This document shows, one piece after another, positions 1 to 10,639 of a DNA stretch of 64,000 nt. Below the pieces are notes generated by a model that was not told the origin of the DNA, did no database searches, and saw only the letters and a program-made list of their open reading frames with translations. This DNA comes from Aplysia californica (lineage: Eukaryota > Mollusca > Gastropoda > Aplysiida > Aplysiidae): positions 619,573-683,572 of the forward strand of contig NW_004797640.1 in the NCBI RefSeq assembly GCF_000002075.1, read 5' to 3'. Both the position numbers and the translations under genes were made by a program. The number at the start of each line of letters is the position of its first letter. Positions within the stretch are counted from its first letter, which is position 1.

Positions 1-69
<69 letters not shown>

Positions 70-70
70 A
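1..70. repeat. AG dinucleotide then GACA microsatellite
   Basis: An (AG)n run of about 50 bases passes into (GACA)n. It lies about 35 bases downstream of the HEATR5 splice donor, inside the following minus-strand intron. Confidence 0.95.
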
Positions 71-104
71 AGGATCAGACAGAGGTATGCATGGAATTGC
101 TTAC

Positions 105-239
105 CTTTTGAGATGCAGCCAACACTTTATCCAGGAAACGGAGCCATTCGAAGACAAACACAGGTCTCTTTGACTCAGGAATGCGCTTTAAGGCTTCCTC
201 ATTCAGCAATAAACTGTGCGCTAATTCCATTATTATGCC
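105..239 (-). CDS. HEATR5B: HEATR5-family protein, first coding exon (gene runs off the left edge)
   Basis: Read on the minus strand, an acceptor CTCTCCCAG is followed by GGC ATA ATA and then ATG (230-228). The exon encodes 42 residues from [20 protein letters not shown] through [15 protein letters not shown] to ASQK and ends exactly at a strong donor, GTAAGC, at 104. From memory this is nearly the conserved N-terminus of vertebrate HEATR5B/HEATR5A, which begins [19 protein letters not shown]5 proteins are very large HEAT-repeat scaffolds (about 2,000 residues) that work with the AP-1 adaptor at the trans-Golgi and endosomes; yeast Laa1 is the relative. Only about 2% of the protein is in this window. 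The three codons before the ATG are open and in frame, so the protein could start further upstream (see 6763-6807). Most invertebrates probably carry one HEATR5, so the A/B suffix is not meaningful here. Confidence 0.85.
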
Positions 240-545
240 CTGGGAGAGGAAAAAAAGAGTAGGTAAAACTGATCTGGAGTGTACATCACAGGCTTTATTG
301 GTCCTACTAAAATTATTTCACTTCAACTGTTACTGTTTGTTTACTGTTGACCCACTTAAGTAACTGTCAGACAGCTGACTTTATCTAACAGTCATGTTGT
401 GGCTCATTTCGAACTACACTAGACACAAATCAGAAACATGAATTTTTGCATATCTCACGAGTCTTGTAATTTGCCTTTCTAATTTTTAGCGTAATATAAT
501 TTTAAAAATTGAGATAAAAAATCTGTACATGTATAAAAATTTATA
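240..545. other. HEATR5 upstream intron, nothing recognised
   Basis: AT-rich non-coding sequence between the HEATR5 exon and the first MITE. No conserved reading frame or repeat was recognised. Confidence 0.5.
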
Positions 546-1354
546 CAGTCAAACCTGTGTAAGACAGCCACCCATTGTCAAGGAGAAAAGTGGCCGTATA
601 AGACAGGTGGCCGTCTTAGGCAGGACTGATCAAGTAAAGGAAACAAACCATTCCCATCTGAGGCCCCAATCGAAAGTAGCCCCAATGTTGTTGTCTTTGT
701 TGGTGTTGTTGCTGTTGGTTTGTATTTCGTTTGTAATTTTTATTTTGACGCTGATTCTGCACAATGGTGACAATAAATCGAAATGTATCAGACAAAGAAG
801 ACAGAGTGACTGAGAGTGCCGTGTTAAAACAAACACATGGGTCGCCACCACTCCGAGAACGAGGGACGCTTCTGTAACAACTTCATGTTGACGTCCTTTG
901 TTACCTTGTTACAGACTGGGTAAACAGTGACCACTCATCTCACTTACCATTTGAGTATGAGTTCTGGGCGGGGCTTATGGGTTATGAGGGATCACACGCT
1001 TACCTCACCAGCAGCTGAAAATTGGTAGCTATTGGTCAACAGTAGGAGGGGCCTACGCAACATGATCGGTTGGAGGGACTACCAAACAACAACGACAGGT
1101 GATTGAATTATCACGGCTCGCCCACAACGCCAGGGGTCAATGCACAATTTATGACAAAACGTAATGGAGTCACTAAGGTGACCGTCTTAGACAGGTATTA
1201 TTGCTTAGTATTATAGGGGTTGTGTGTTAAATTATTGTGGCCGCGGCCGCATTGGACAGGTGCCCGTTTTACAGTTAAATTATATTGAAAAAACGCAAGG
1301 GGGGAAATGGAAAGTGCCCGTTTGTACAGGTGGCCGTCAGGGCAGGTTCGACTG
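546..1354 (+). mobile_element. Non-autonomous DNA transposon (MITE), family A, TA-flanked, copy 1
   Basis: It begins CAGTCAAACCTG and ends CAGGTTCGACTG, so the termini are inverted repeats, flanked by TA on both sides (544-545 and 1355-1356). Subterminal copies of a motif like AAGACAGCCACC / GTGGCCGTCTTA repeat near both ends. There is no transposase frame. Two further copies (15844-17584 and 29188-30018) share the interior, including the block around CGCCACCACTC. The TA target duplication is compatible with the Tc1/mariner superfamily; the family assignment is inference. Confidence 0.8.
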
Positions 1355-1520
1355 TATATATATGACATATAACCAGGTTATTATTTTTCTACAAAAGTAC
1401 TGCATAAAGTCATATGAGCGTGCGGGACACTTTAAGTCTAACTTTTGTAACGTCTACTGCCATTGTTAACGACCAAGACAAATTTCTCCCTGCGAGATGA
1501 ATAAAGATTGTCATTGTCAT

Positions 1521-1967
1521 TAATATTTTCAGTTGATAGGAAATTTTGAATTTTGCCCGGGTGGCGGCCGAAGCCTACTCTTATCGATTTTAGACCACCA
1601 AGGGATCTTTAACGAGCGCAACTTGCACACGGGCCCTCCAAGATTTTTTGCCCTTGTCCGAGAAGGCTAGGTGTAGATCTTTCCTACCAGAAGATCAGGG
1701 GTGTGGCAGAAAGACAGGAGGAGCCAAGGAGTAGCAGTAGAAAGGCTGCAGAAAGAGTCAGGAGCCCAGAGGAGAGGGCAAAGGAGGTGAGGGGGTGGGG
1801 GCAGAAAGTGGAAATGAAAGTAGACAACAGAACATTGCTTGAGAGAAGGAAAGGAGGTGAAAGGAGACAATTTTAGAGAAGAAAATTTTTCGGTCGCTAC
1901 CCGGATTCGAACCCGGGACCTTGGAATGAGAGGCCAACACCTTAACCTCTAGGCCACGAGAGCCCCC
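1521..1967 (-). repeat. tRNA-derived SINE, family S, copy 1
   Basis: On the minus strand a tRNA-like head carries an A-box-like TGGCCTAGAGGTTAAGGTG and a B-box-like GGGTTCGAATCC (about 1967-1890). A C/T-rich body follows, then a distal part with GGGATCTTTAACG. It matches 3424-3958 over nearly its full length. The head is too degenerate downstream to be a functional tRNA gene. Confidence 0.85.
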
Positions 1968-2635
1968 TATGCATTTTGTGTCTTTTAGTAAGAGTTTCAC
2001 AGCACTTTGCTTTGCAACATTTAAGTTACTACACAAGTGCCGAAGATTAGAGGCGTATCAAGAGATAACAAACACAAAAATGAAAGACAATATAATGATG
2101 ACAAATGTTTGACAGGAAAGAAGGAGCAAACCACAGCAGAGCACTCGCCACCGGTCCACATTTTGTTTACAGTTCACAACAGAAGCTACAAAGTTAAAAA
2201 GAGGAAAGAAATAGAGAGAGATGTCTCTTCAGGTTGGTAATTTAAATAATTAGTACCATTACAATCAACTTGAAAGACCAAAAAGGGCTAGGAGGAAGTC
2301 TGCAGCACACCGCAGCCCTCTCTCGCTTCACCCGCTGCGTGTGCTTGCAGAGGCGTGGCTTGCTCTATCACTGCGTTACTCTCTCTCTCTCTTTCACTCA
2401 CTTTTTACACATTGAATTTTGTTAATGAGCCTTTGTCCCTGCTTGCTATAACTGAAAGGGCTCTGATGAGGCCCTGTTATTGCTAAAACTAATAGACAAA
2501 GAGTAGGAAAAAAAACTGGGATTTAAAAAACTGGGATTTAAAAAATCCCAGTTATTACCAGATCCCTGTTATTACCGGGCCTGTTATTTATACGGTTTCC
2601 ACTGTATTGATATATTTTTCTAGTACTTTTGGGGC
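1968..2635. other. Intergenic sequence with a short perfect palindrome
   Basis: No gene was seen. ACTGGGATTT occurs twice in tandem, followed by its inverse AAATCCCAGT (about 2514-2551), so a short hairpin can form. A (CT)n patch lies near 2380. Confidence 0.5.
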
Positions 2636-2639
2636 TAAA

Positions 2640-2960
2640 CGCAAAGATTGCCAAACCTCCTCTTATCATGGGAGGGGTGGGAGGCTTTGTCTCTCAAACC
2701 TCCTAGTATAATATAAAATCTGACAATCCTGGTCTCACAGCCATTGTCCTGCTTTTTGCTACCACCAAAATCATCATCAATGCCTTCACCCCTGGCAGGG
2801 TATAGGCCACCAACAAGCTCCTTCCATTTATCTCTGTCCTGGGCCATCCTTCCAAACTCGTTCCAAGTGAGCTTCATCCCTCTCATCTCCCTTTCCACGC
2901 ATCTCCTCCATGTTTCCCCAGCCTCGTGCTCCTTGTGGGTTCCACTGCAGTTACTGTCTT
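2640..2960 (-). mobile_element. LINE remnant, C-terminal end of an RTE-like reverse transcriptase
   Basis: The minus strand reads GETWRRCVEREM, then LTWNEFGRMAQDRDKWKELV and GLYPARG. The W-R-R-x-V-E-x-E, A-Q-D-R-x-x-W and L-x-P-x-x-G spacing is typical of the extreme C-terminus of RTE-type non-LTR retrotransposon proteins. Only the last 70 or so residues remain. A second, independent C-terminal fragment of this kind is at 46235-46380. Confidence 0.65.
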
Positions 2961-3423
2961 GTGATGTTTCCGCTGGGCGTTTTTGCTTATCATGTGTTTC
3001 TGTAACAGGCTCTTTTTACGAGAGAGGTTGTTAGTCTCATGACTCAACCCCCAACATGGAGGCAGGGTGACTCTGTTTCAGGAGTCACTACTTGGTTCGC
3101 CATGTAGTCGCCTCGTACGACACGCCAGCACAAAATGTCAGTCCTATTCTTCTCAATGCCGGGACTGCACGGCAGAAAAAAGGTGTAAATAAAACAAAAT
3201 TTTAAAAGTTACGGAAGGAATTCCGTAATGAGTGACCACCCCAAGAATGCCAATAAAATGTTGAAAACTCAATAAATTATAAAGAAGGGACCTCTATAAC
3301 TATAACCCCAACCCTATTAACCCTCTCTATCTCTATTTATAGCGGTCGCTAGAGTTACAGAATTCCTCTCATCAAAAGTGACATGATATAAGGTCACCTT
3401 CAAACCTAATCAAGGCTAATCAG

Positions 3424-3958
3424 GGGGGTCTCCTGGCCTAGAGGTTTTTAAAGGTGTTCGCCTCTCATTCAAAGGTCCCGGGTTTGAATTCGGGTAGCGA
3501 CCGCAAAATTTTCTTCTCTATAAAATCGTCTCCTTTCACCTCCTTTCCTGCTACCTAGCAATGTTCTGTTGTCTGCTTTCGTCTCCACTCTCTGCCCCCA
3601 CCCCCCTCACCTCTTTTGCTCCCTCCTCTGAGCTCCTGACTCTTTCTGCAGCCTTTCTACTGCCACTCCGTGGCTCCTTCTTACTGAGCTGCTGTCTTTC
3701 AGCTACACCCCTGATCTTCTGGTACGTCAGATCTACACCTAGCCTTCTCGGATTTATAGGCGATAAATCTCAGAGGTCCTGTGTGAAAGTCGCGCACATT
3801 AAAGATCCCTTGGTGGTCTAAACTCTATAAATAGGAGTAGACTTCGGCTGCCATATATGGGCAAAATTCAAAATTTCATACCAACTGAAAATATCTAATG
3901 TGTTCCGCGCACTCATATATGACCTTACGGACCTGTGAGCGTCGTAAAACAAAACCAA
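3424..3958 (+). repeat. tRNA-derived SINE, family S, copy 2 (longest copy)
   Basis: The tRNA-like head (CTGGCCTAGAGG, then GGTCCCGGGTTTGAATTC) is followed by a C/T-rich body and ends with CTCATATATGACCTTACGG and GAGCGTCGTAAAAC. That end matches the 3' tail of families T and U. It is the best family S copy for defining both ends. Confidence 0.85.
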
Positions 3959-4240
3959 AAAACAATCAGACACACACAAGTAAGGGGAAACAAAATCGTG
4001 TTCTTGGAATTTCCTATAACATTGCTTAAAATCTTAAAAATGTAATTCTTATCTCTGCTCGACTGCCACCCTAATTTGACGACGCTGATTATAAAAAATG
4101 TTATAAAATATGTTTTTGTCTACGTGAAGCAGCAGCTCTGAAATGACCATTTAAAATGGTTGGTTCCCAGTCCAGTCCGGTGACATTGAGATCACGCAAA
4201 CCGCAGAACCCGGGTTGGTGATGGCGAGACGGCATTGAAA
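3959..4240. other. Intergenic, nothing recognised
   Basis: AT-rich, without a supported frame or a named repeat. Confidence 0.4.
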
Positions 4241-4383
4241 GTTCACGACCTCAGTGCTCTCTTGTCATCTTCATTTTTAACAACAGTGAAAACAGTACAT
4301 TTATAACAAAGAGTGAGATTAAGAAGTTACATTTTCACTGTTAAAAAAAGGAGATACGACAAGAAAGCACTGAGGTCGCGAGT
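4241..4383. repeat. Fold-back hairpin with about 52-bp arms
   Basis: The left arm (4241-4292) contains GACCTCAGTGCTCTCTTGTC. The right arm (4331-4383) contains its imperfect inverse, GACAAGAAAGCACTGAGGTC. They are separated by about 38 bases. A single right-arm copy occurs at 13981-14049, so this looks like a dispersed repeat that inserted twice in inverted orientation or a small fold-back element. Confidence 0.7.
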
Positions 4384-4599
4384 TGACAGTGAGGTGCCCT
4401 TCCCAGTTTTTCGGCATATAAGTAATAAGAATGTAGTTAGGATTCCGATTTATAAAGCCGACAACGCCGATCGGTGCTTAAAGCCACCTGCAGTCTGCCA
4501 GCTCTAAGTGGGGCAAGTTGGAAATCATAAGGGAATTTTTATAGTATGGGCTACCTATCGGCACTTACAGAGTCTGTCTCTGAAATCAACGTTCTCTAT

Positions 4600-4715
4600 G
4601 TTTTCGCCCATAACCCATGTCTCGCTATTCTCACCACGGGTGAGATAACCCATGGATGTCTCGCTATTCTCACCCCCCCCCCCCCACCCCCCCGGTGAGA
4701 ATAGCTCCCACCCCA
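4600..4715. repeat. Inverted CTCGCTATTCTCACC motifs around a C homopolymer
   Basis: TCTCGCTATTCTCACC occurs twice and GGTGAGAATAGC occurs inverted after a C-run near 4674-4692. The same unit reappears at 5458-5500 as GGTGAGAATAGCGAGACATA followed by GTTATTCTCACCCC. Confidence 0.6.
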
Positions 4716-5639
4716 GTGTGGGCATGAGGCGAGGACCACCCCCTGACCTCTTGCAGGCCGATAAAATCACCTCATAGGGCCTTTGGTGGCTTACCATATA
4801 TGTGGTTGGGAACGAATTATAATATTTACTAGAATCTATAAACACATTTTTCGCCTCTCCACCAGTAAAAAAAAAAAAAAAGGCTCACCACCGACCCTAC
4901 TGAGCAGGATGTGGGACCGACCGCTGGCCGGACTATTCGTTGTTTACACACTGACTTAATGATGGCAGGCCTCTCACTCTCTGCCTGCACACAATAAAGT
5001 ATAGTATGGTTCAAGGAACAGAGAGCGTGTACAATCGCAACGAGACAATTTAAATGCTCTTGCATGATGGTAGAAGGGTTGAAAATTATTCAGACCAAAT
5101 GGGCGAGGGCGTTAAATCGTGTTAACCAGTTTAATAATTTTACAAAGCAATCCATGCTCTTTCCTTCACTTTCATTTTTTTCCCCTTTTATTCTTCTTGC
5201 CTCTTCTGTCCCCTTCTTCTTGAACGTTTGGAGCCAAAAAAAGAGAGCCAAAGAGCCAAAGAAATTCTCCGGGCCAGACGCGATCCAAAAGAGCCAAATT
5301 TCTCGGATTTGGCTCCAATCTGACAACCCTGACTGTGACTAGATCTAGATCTATTTGGACAACACCAAAGACCGTATCCAACACAATCCTGTGGAGCACC
5401 AGACCCGGTAACCTCAGCCTTGATCCCTCTTGGGTCATTTCTGGTAAAACAAGGGAGAGGGTGAGAATAGCGAGACATAGGTTATTCTCACCCCTAATAG
5501 GCCTTTCCGGCCTAAATACCTTGCCTAGCCACAATGACTAGATCTAATCTTAACTGAATGAATGGTGGTTCCAATGGAATTTCTAGCGGAGGAGAGACCT
5601 TGTTTACCTAGATTCTAAGTTACTAGAATCTCTACATTT
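4716..5639. other. Intergenic, short direct repeats only
   Basis: Contains repeated AGAGCCAAA units near 5230-5310. Reading frames here lack splice signals or family similarity, so none is called. Confidence 0.4.
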
Positions 5640-5945
5640 TCTAGAGATCTAGATCTAGATCTAGAGTAAAGAGTACTAATAGAGAGAGATCTCATCTAAT
5701 GTGGGCTAAACCAAAATTGACACCTAGAAAATAGCCTACAAATCAAAGCACCGATCCTGAAACTGAAAATGAGTGGCGGCACTGGCTGGTGGGTGTGTCA
5801 CCATGTATGTCCAAGTCCTCAGCCTCAGCGTAGATCTAGATCTAGATCTATATCTAGATCTAGTTTTAGATCTAGATCTAGATTCTAGGCTTACACTTAC
5901 AGAACACACAACTATAAATCTAAACTAGATTCTAGATCTAGATTT
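5640..5945. repeat. AGATCT hexamer arrays (first cluster)
   Basis: Short runs of (AGATCT)n, with variants such as AGATTCTAG, at 5640-5668 and 5828-5945. The unit is self-complementary, so each run can fold on itself. Confidence 0.9.
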
Positions 5946-6762
5946 TTAGACCAGACGACACACACCCACAAATCAAAGTGTGACGAAAGTAAAAGTAAAA
6001 GCTCTGCTGGAGCATCAACTACTAAGAATACTAAGCTCACAAGTACAAGCGACAAAAAGAAAAGAGCCTGGATCCGGTATACTCATAAAAAGGTAAAAAC
6101 AATGCCAGACAAGAGAAAAAGACCCCCAAAAAGCACCATGACTCCAACCTCAACCAGCAACCTCGAATATTTAGACTTAGATCAACCTCAGTCTCACTCC
6201 CCTGACTTTTGTGGCTTACAAATGTTATAACGGCCAACTCGACTAACGGGCAAACGGTTACGAGACGATAATATCTGTCCTCACCTTCTTGAAATTAAAA
6301 GCAGAAATTAACAATCCATTGAGTATATCCGTTGGTGGCTTTTCAAACAACAAACAACACACAACCAGTAAATGGCTCAGTAAGAAAGCAAGTCTGCCTT
6401 CTCACTTCTCACACAAACACACTTCAAGCAGCCGCAACATCAACACAGAACAACGAACGAATCGCACGATCAAGCAGAATGAGATGAGCCAGGCCAAGAT
6501 AGAGTTCGTCTACTAATATTGCCAGACTTTTGCCCATCTAAACATTGGGTTTCTTACCCAGAAAGATCTAATTATTAATTAAATTTGAATACATTCTTTC
6601 ATGTGATCGTAATATTTAAAATGATATTTGAATAAAGAATACTGATTATAAAACGAATATTGCTTTGAAATCAATTTTATCAAAACATAATCTAATATAT
6701 TGCACAAATATAACTGCTAAGACACAAGTAATGTTACAACCTGGCATATTCCTATGACACAC
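5946..6762. other. Possible HEATR5 5' noncoding exon region
   Basis: On the minus strand the sequence from roughly 6510 down to 6290 ends at a donor-like AAG then GTGAGGACAG. It could be an untranslated leader exon of HEATR5. No promoter element or start site can be fixed, so this is only a candidate. Confidence 0.2.
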
Positions 6763-6807
6763 CTTTCTTGCATGCGTCATTGCCTGGGCCTCGGCAAGAC
6801 GGACCAT
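6763..6807 (-). CDS. Candidate 45-nt mini-exon upstream of HEATR5
   Basis: On the minus strand a pyrimidine-rich tract and TTCTTCAG acceptor precede ATG at 6807. The 15 codons read MVRLAEAQAMTHARK and stop at a donor-like GTGTGT. The exon is phase 0 at both ends, and the HEATR5 exon at 239 also begins in phase 0 with three open codons, GII. Joined, they would give an HEATR5 with an 18-residue N-terminal extension before the usual Met. The intron would be 6.5 kb. The pattern is seen in sequence; its use in a transcript is inference. It may instead be part of a leader or a chance match. Confidence 0.3.
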
Positions 6808-8659
6808 CTGAAGAAAACTGAGGTTTTGAAAAAGCTGGAAAAAAACAAACACAAAATGATTTATTATTGTTATCAAACAATTGTAGTAAAATATTGCAAA
6901 AGCCTTCCAAGTTATAAAGTACACATAGAACAAGAGGAAAAATAAAAGATTTATCTCACAAATTATACATTTGATTCTAGTTTTCACTTCACTGTTGTGG
7001 CCAAAGACATGTAAATGCGTATTCCAAGAAGAGGCCAAATTAACAATAATACAGATCGAGTTGAGCTATCGACAGGCAGCCCACTGGAGAAGCCTGATTG
7101 AATACTTCATTTCATTCATGTAGTTAGAAGTATCGTGTTAGATGCCTGCTTTAATCGCTTGAATTGATGATGGAATTTAATGAGCTTTGAATAAAGCGAT
7201 AGACTTGAGGAAACACATATTATAATATCACATGTACGACATACACTTTTGACAATTATTAACCTATGATATGTATTGTTATACAATGTACTGGTTTGGG
7301 GGGGGGGGGGGGGGGGGTAATTACATCTTTCTAACGTTAAGGTTTTTAAAAATTCCGATGTTGGGATAAATATGTGAATCAATACCTCGTATATGGATGT
7401 GAAAACAGTAGGATAACCGTTAATATAGTGCTCTGCAATAAATTCACTCACAATGGTTTAACTGGTCATATTGTGCTGAAATTACTTATTATAATCATTT
7501 TAGGTTGTTTTATTATCTAGTTGTTGTGAACCCCTATAAGAATGGAATAAGAGCATAGGTTTGAAAAGAAAAGGGTACCGGTTGTTTTTTTAAAAATTGT
7601 TGTTGTTGTTTTTTTGTGTTTTTTTTGGGGGGGTTGTTTGTTTTGTTTTTTTTGGGTTTTTTTTCTTTAATTGTAACGAACAAATTTTCTCTGTTGGGAA
7701 AAAAACCCTGTCATTTCACATTTCCCCCCTCAATATTTAAAAATAAAATGTCATTCCAATCGTAGATTCTTCGACTGGTCCGTTGTGGACTCAAGCTGTG
7801 ATTTTTGTGTCATTTCCACCACCACCACCAACAGAATAACAATAAAAACAACTTAAAATAAAAAATATTCTTAAAATCCACCCTCTGCGTATTCTCCTCA
7901 AGTTTCATATTAGTCTTTTCTTGACAGCTGGGGGTGTGTTGCAAGGATCTGTGAGTGATCTTGAATGACTATATATCCTACAGTGTGTACAAACTGAATT
8001 TTACTTTATCGAAATTTTAAGGACTTTGCTAAGACAACAAATATACGCAACGTTTATTTATACGAACAGAGACCAAGAGGCAGGCAGATATAAAGAGATG
8101 GGAAGATTCCATCACAGAAAGGACTGGTCTGGCAATGATTATCGAGGGACGCATCGAAAGAGACAGAGAACACATATATAATAATATAAAGGGTGAATAC
8201 GGCGTCAATAGCTCGCATTGGTGCCCTCAATTTAGTAAGAAAACTAGACAAAGCGTGACACAAGGACAATAATGTAGCAGCGCAGCGCAACTATAAATAA
8301 AATCAAAAACTGCTACTGCTATTGCATTTTATTCTGCGAAAAAACTGTTTAGGTGAAAGTACACCCTGAAAGCACTATCTAAACAAAATAATATAGTGGA
8401 TCCGTCTCTTATTGCCTGCCAAGAGCGATGCCCCGTGTACTCTGTATTTCCCGTTTCCGGTAAGAGGACAAATTTGGTTGTTTGGTTGCGATGCGCCAGA
8501 GGTCGCTCTCCATTGTTATGCTTGTTTTCTTTCATTAGGCCTACTGTCAAAACGCAAAGAAACACTGACTGGTATGGAGAAAAGTTGCGCAAGAAACGGA
8601 AACGGGAGGAACTCGGTTTTAAAAAAATTGCTAAAATTCTGAGTGCTTGTGCGATCCCG
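6808..8659. other. Intergenic, with T/G homopolymers
   Basis: Contains a G run of about 19 at 7299-7318 and a T-rich/G-rich block at 7590-7680. Frames at 8396-8690 have no splice or family support. No gene is called. Confidence 0.4.
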
Positions 8660-9300
8660 GATCTTTCTAAATCTAGATCTATAATCTAGATCTAGAATAT
8701 ACTCTCAATTTTTGGCTAGATCTAGATCTACCCAATTTTTAACTGAAACTTGGGAAAACAACAACAAGGTACGTCGGTGCAGCGTCTCTGGTCGTCATTG
8801 TATTTTTCATGAATCTTTTTTGAGTAAATCTAGAATCTATCTAGATTCTAGATCTAGATCTAGAATCTTGATCTCTAGATCTAGATCTAGAATCTAGATC
8901 TAGATCTAGATTCTAGATCTATCTAGATCTAGATATAGATCTAGATCTAGATTCTAGATATAGATATCTAGATCTAGAATCTCTAGATCTTGATCTAGAT
9001 CTAGATCTACTAGACTCTAGATTCTAGGGTCTAGATTCTAGATCTAACTCGACTCACACTCACGACACTCACGTCGTTGTCGTTATAATATAATTTTATA
9101 AGGGACTGCCATTTTATAGAGCACAAAAGTTAAGTGGGGAAAGGAAAGAAGATGTCTAGACTAGATCTAGATCTAGATCTAGTTCTAGATTATCCAGATC
9201 TATCAATATCTAGATCTAGTTCTAGATCTAGATCTAGCCCTTCGAATTCGAGATATTTTTGTCTGAACTAGATCTAGATCTAGATCTATCTAGATTAGAG
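8660..9300. repeat. AGATCT hexamer arrays (main cluster)
   Basis: Dense, interrupted (AGATCT)n with variants TCTAGAATC and TCTAGATTC, richest at 8660-9060 and 9150-9295. Similar arrays are at 5640-5945 and 49740-50340, with single patches near 40180 and 47100, so the hexamer is dispersed through the locus. Confidence 0.9.
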
Positions 9301-9310
9301 AGCTTGACAA

Positions 9311-10068
9311 GACGGTAACCGGGCACGTAGCCTCAGGGTCTACATACACGGTAACCGGCAACCGGGCGCCTCTCATTATCTAAGAACACGGTAACCGGGT
9401 ATTTAGTTTTGTGGAGGAGGAGGGGGGGGGGGGGGGGGCTTGAACTAGGTGCACAGTAACTGTTTTGCTCCATTCGTGACGTTGGCATTAATTTTTCCTT
9501 TTTCACCGTGTAGTCTCAATGTCACAAACACGGTAACCGTGCGCGCAGCCTAATATCTACGAACACGGTAACCGTGTACTTAGTTTCGGGGGGGGGGGGT
9601 GCGGAAGGGGGCTTGAGCTAGGTGCATGTACGGTAACTGCTTCGTTCCCTTCATTATCATGACGTTGACCTTTTTTCTTTTTTCACTGTGTAGTCTCAAT
9701 GTCACACATTCTCAGTAACCGGGGGCTTAGCCTCAATATCTACGTACACGGTTGCCTCTCATCATCCATGAACACGGTAACCGGGTATTTAGTTTCGAGG
9801 GGGTGGGGGTGGGGGGGCTTGAGCTAAGTGCACAGTAACTGCTTTGCTCCCTTCATAACCTTGACCTTTTTCCTTTTTCATCGTGTAGTCTCAATGTCAT
9901 ATATACACGGTGACCGGGCGCGTAGCCTCAATATAATCTACGTACACGGTAACCAGCAACCGGGCGCCTCTCATTATCTACGAACACGGTAACCATGTAT
10001 TTTGTTTTTTGGGGGAGCTTGAGCTAGATGCACGGTAACTGCTTCGCTTCCTTCATGACCTTGTCACT
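9311..10068. repeat. Minisatellite, four units of about 165-220 bp
   Basis: Units start near 9311, 9531, 9711 and 9906. Each carries CACGGTAACCGGG-type motifs, an AGCCTCAATATCTACG block, a G-run, GCTTGAGCTAGGTGCA, then CTTTTTCACCGTGTAGTCTC. The internal CACGGTAACCG motif itself recurs up to three times per unit. Confidence 0.85.
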
Positions 10069-10436
10069 CCGCTTTTTGTGTGTTGTGAGCGGAATGTAAT
10101 CCCACAAATGATCCCAATCTACCACTTGTCATCTTTCCTAAAGGAGAGCAAAATGCAGTGACACTGAAAACCTGCGAATCTGGAACAGAAAGCTAAAATA
10201 CGATGTTTACTATTAAACATGTAATACTATCACGAGAGAGAGAGAACAAGACTCAGAAAACAGAGAGAGGGAGAGAGAGAGAGAGAATTTTTTTTAAGTA
10301 TGCACTTGATGAGGTCACACCTCTCTTAAACAAAAGGACAAAGAAACAAATGTACTATCACCCATCCAATGAAACGCGGACCTTTTAGTTAAAAAACACG
10401 GCTTACTAGGTATGAGTATGACGGATCCCAATTCCG
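10069..10436. other. Intergenic, (GA)n patch only
   Basis: A short (GA)n run lies near 10265. Nothing else was recognised. Confidence 0.4.
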
Positions 10437-10592
10437 TACAGGGCTTGCACCAATGTACGCTTTTCCGTAGCAAGGAAGCTCTAGTAATAATCAAATTTCT
10501 AAATACCGTACTAAAATTAAATTTGCTTCCAAGTTCAGTTTTTGTCATCCGGTGTTGCCTTCAACCCTACCCCTCCCCCCGACTGTACCTTT
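10437..10592 (+). repeat. Direct duplication, left copy
   Basis: About 155 bp from ACAGGGCTTGCACCAATG to the CCCTACCCCTCCCCC / GACTGTACCT end is repeated with few changes at 11202-11361. The copies are 0.6 kb apart in the same orientation. Confidence 0.9.
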
Positions 10593-10639
10593 AAAAAAAA
10601 TCAATAATCCCCCCATTCCGGAGCCCTGTGGGCCATTCC

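Noticed and set aside
1888-1967. A minus-strand tRNA gene
   Set aside because: The A and B boxes are tRNA-like, but the sequence continues into a SINE body seen at several sites; it is the head of a SINE.
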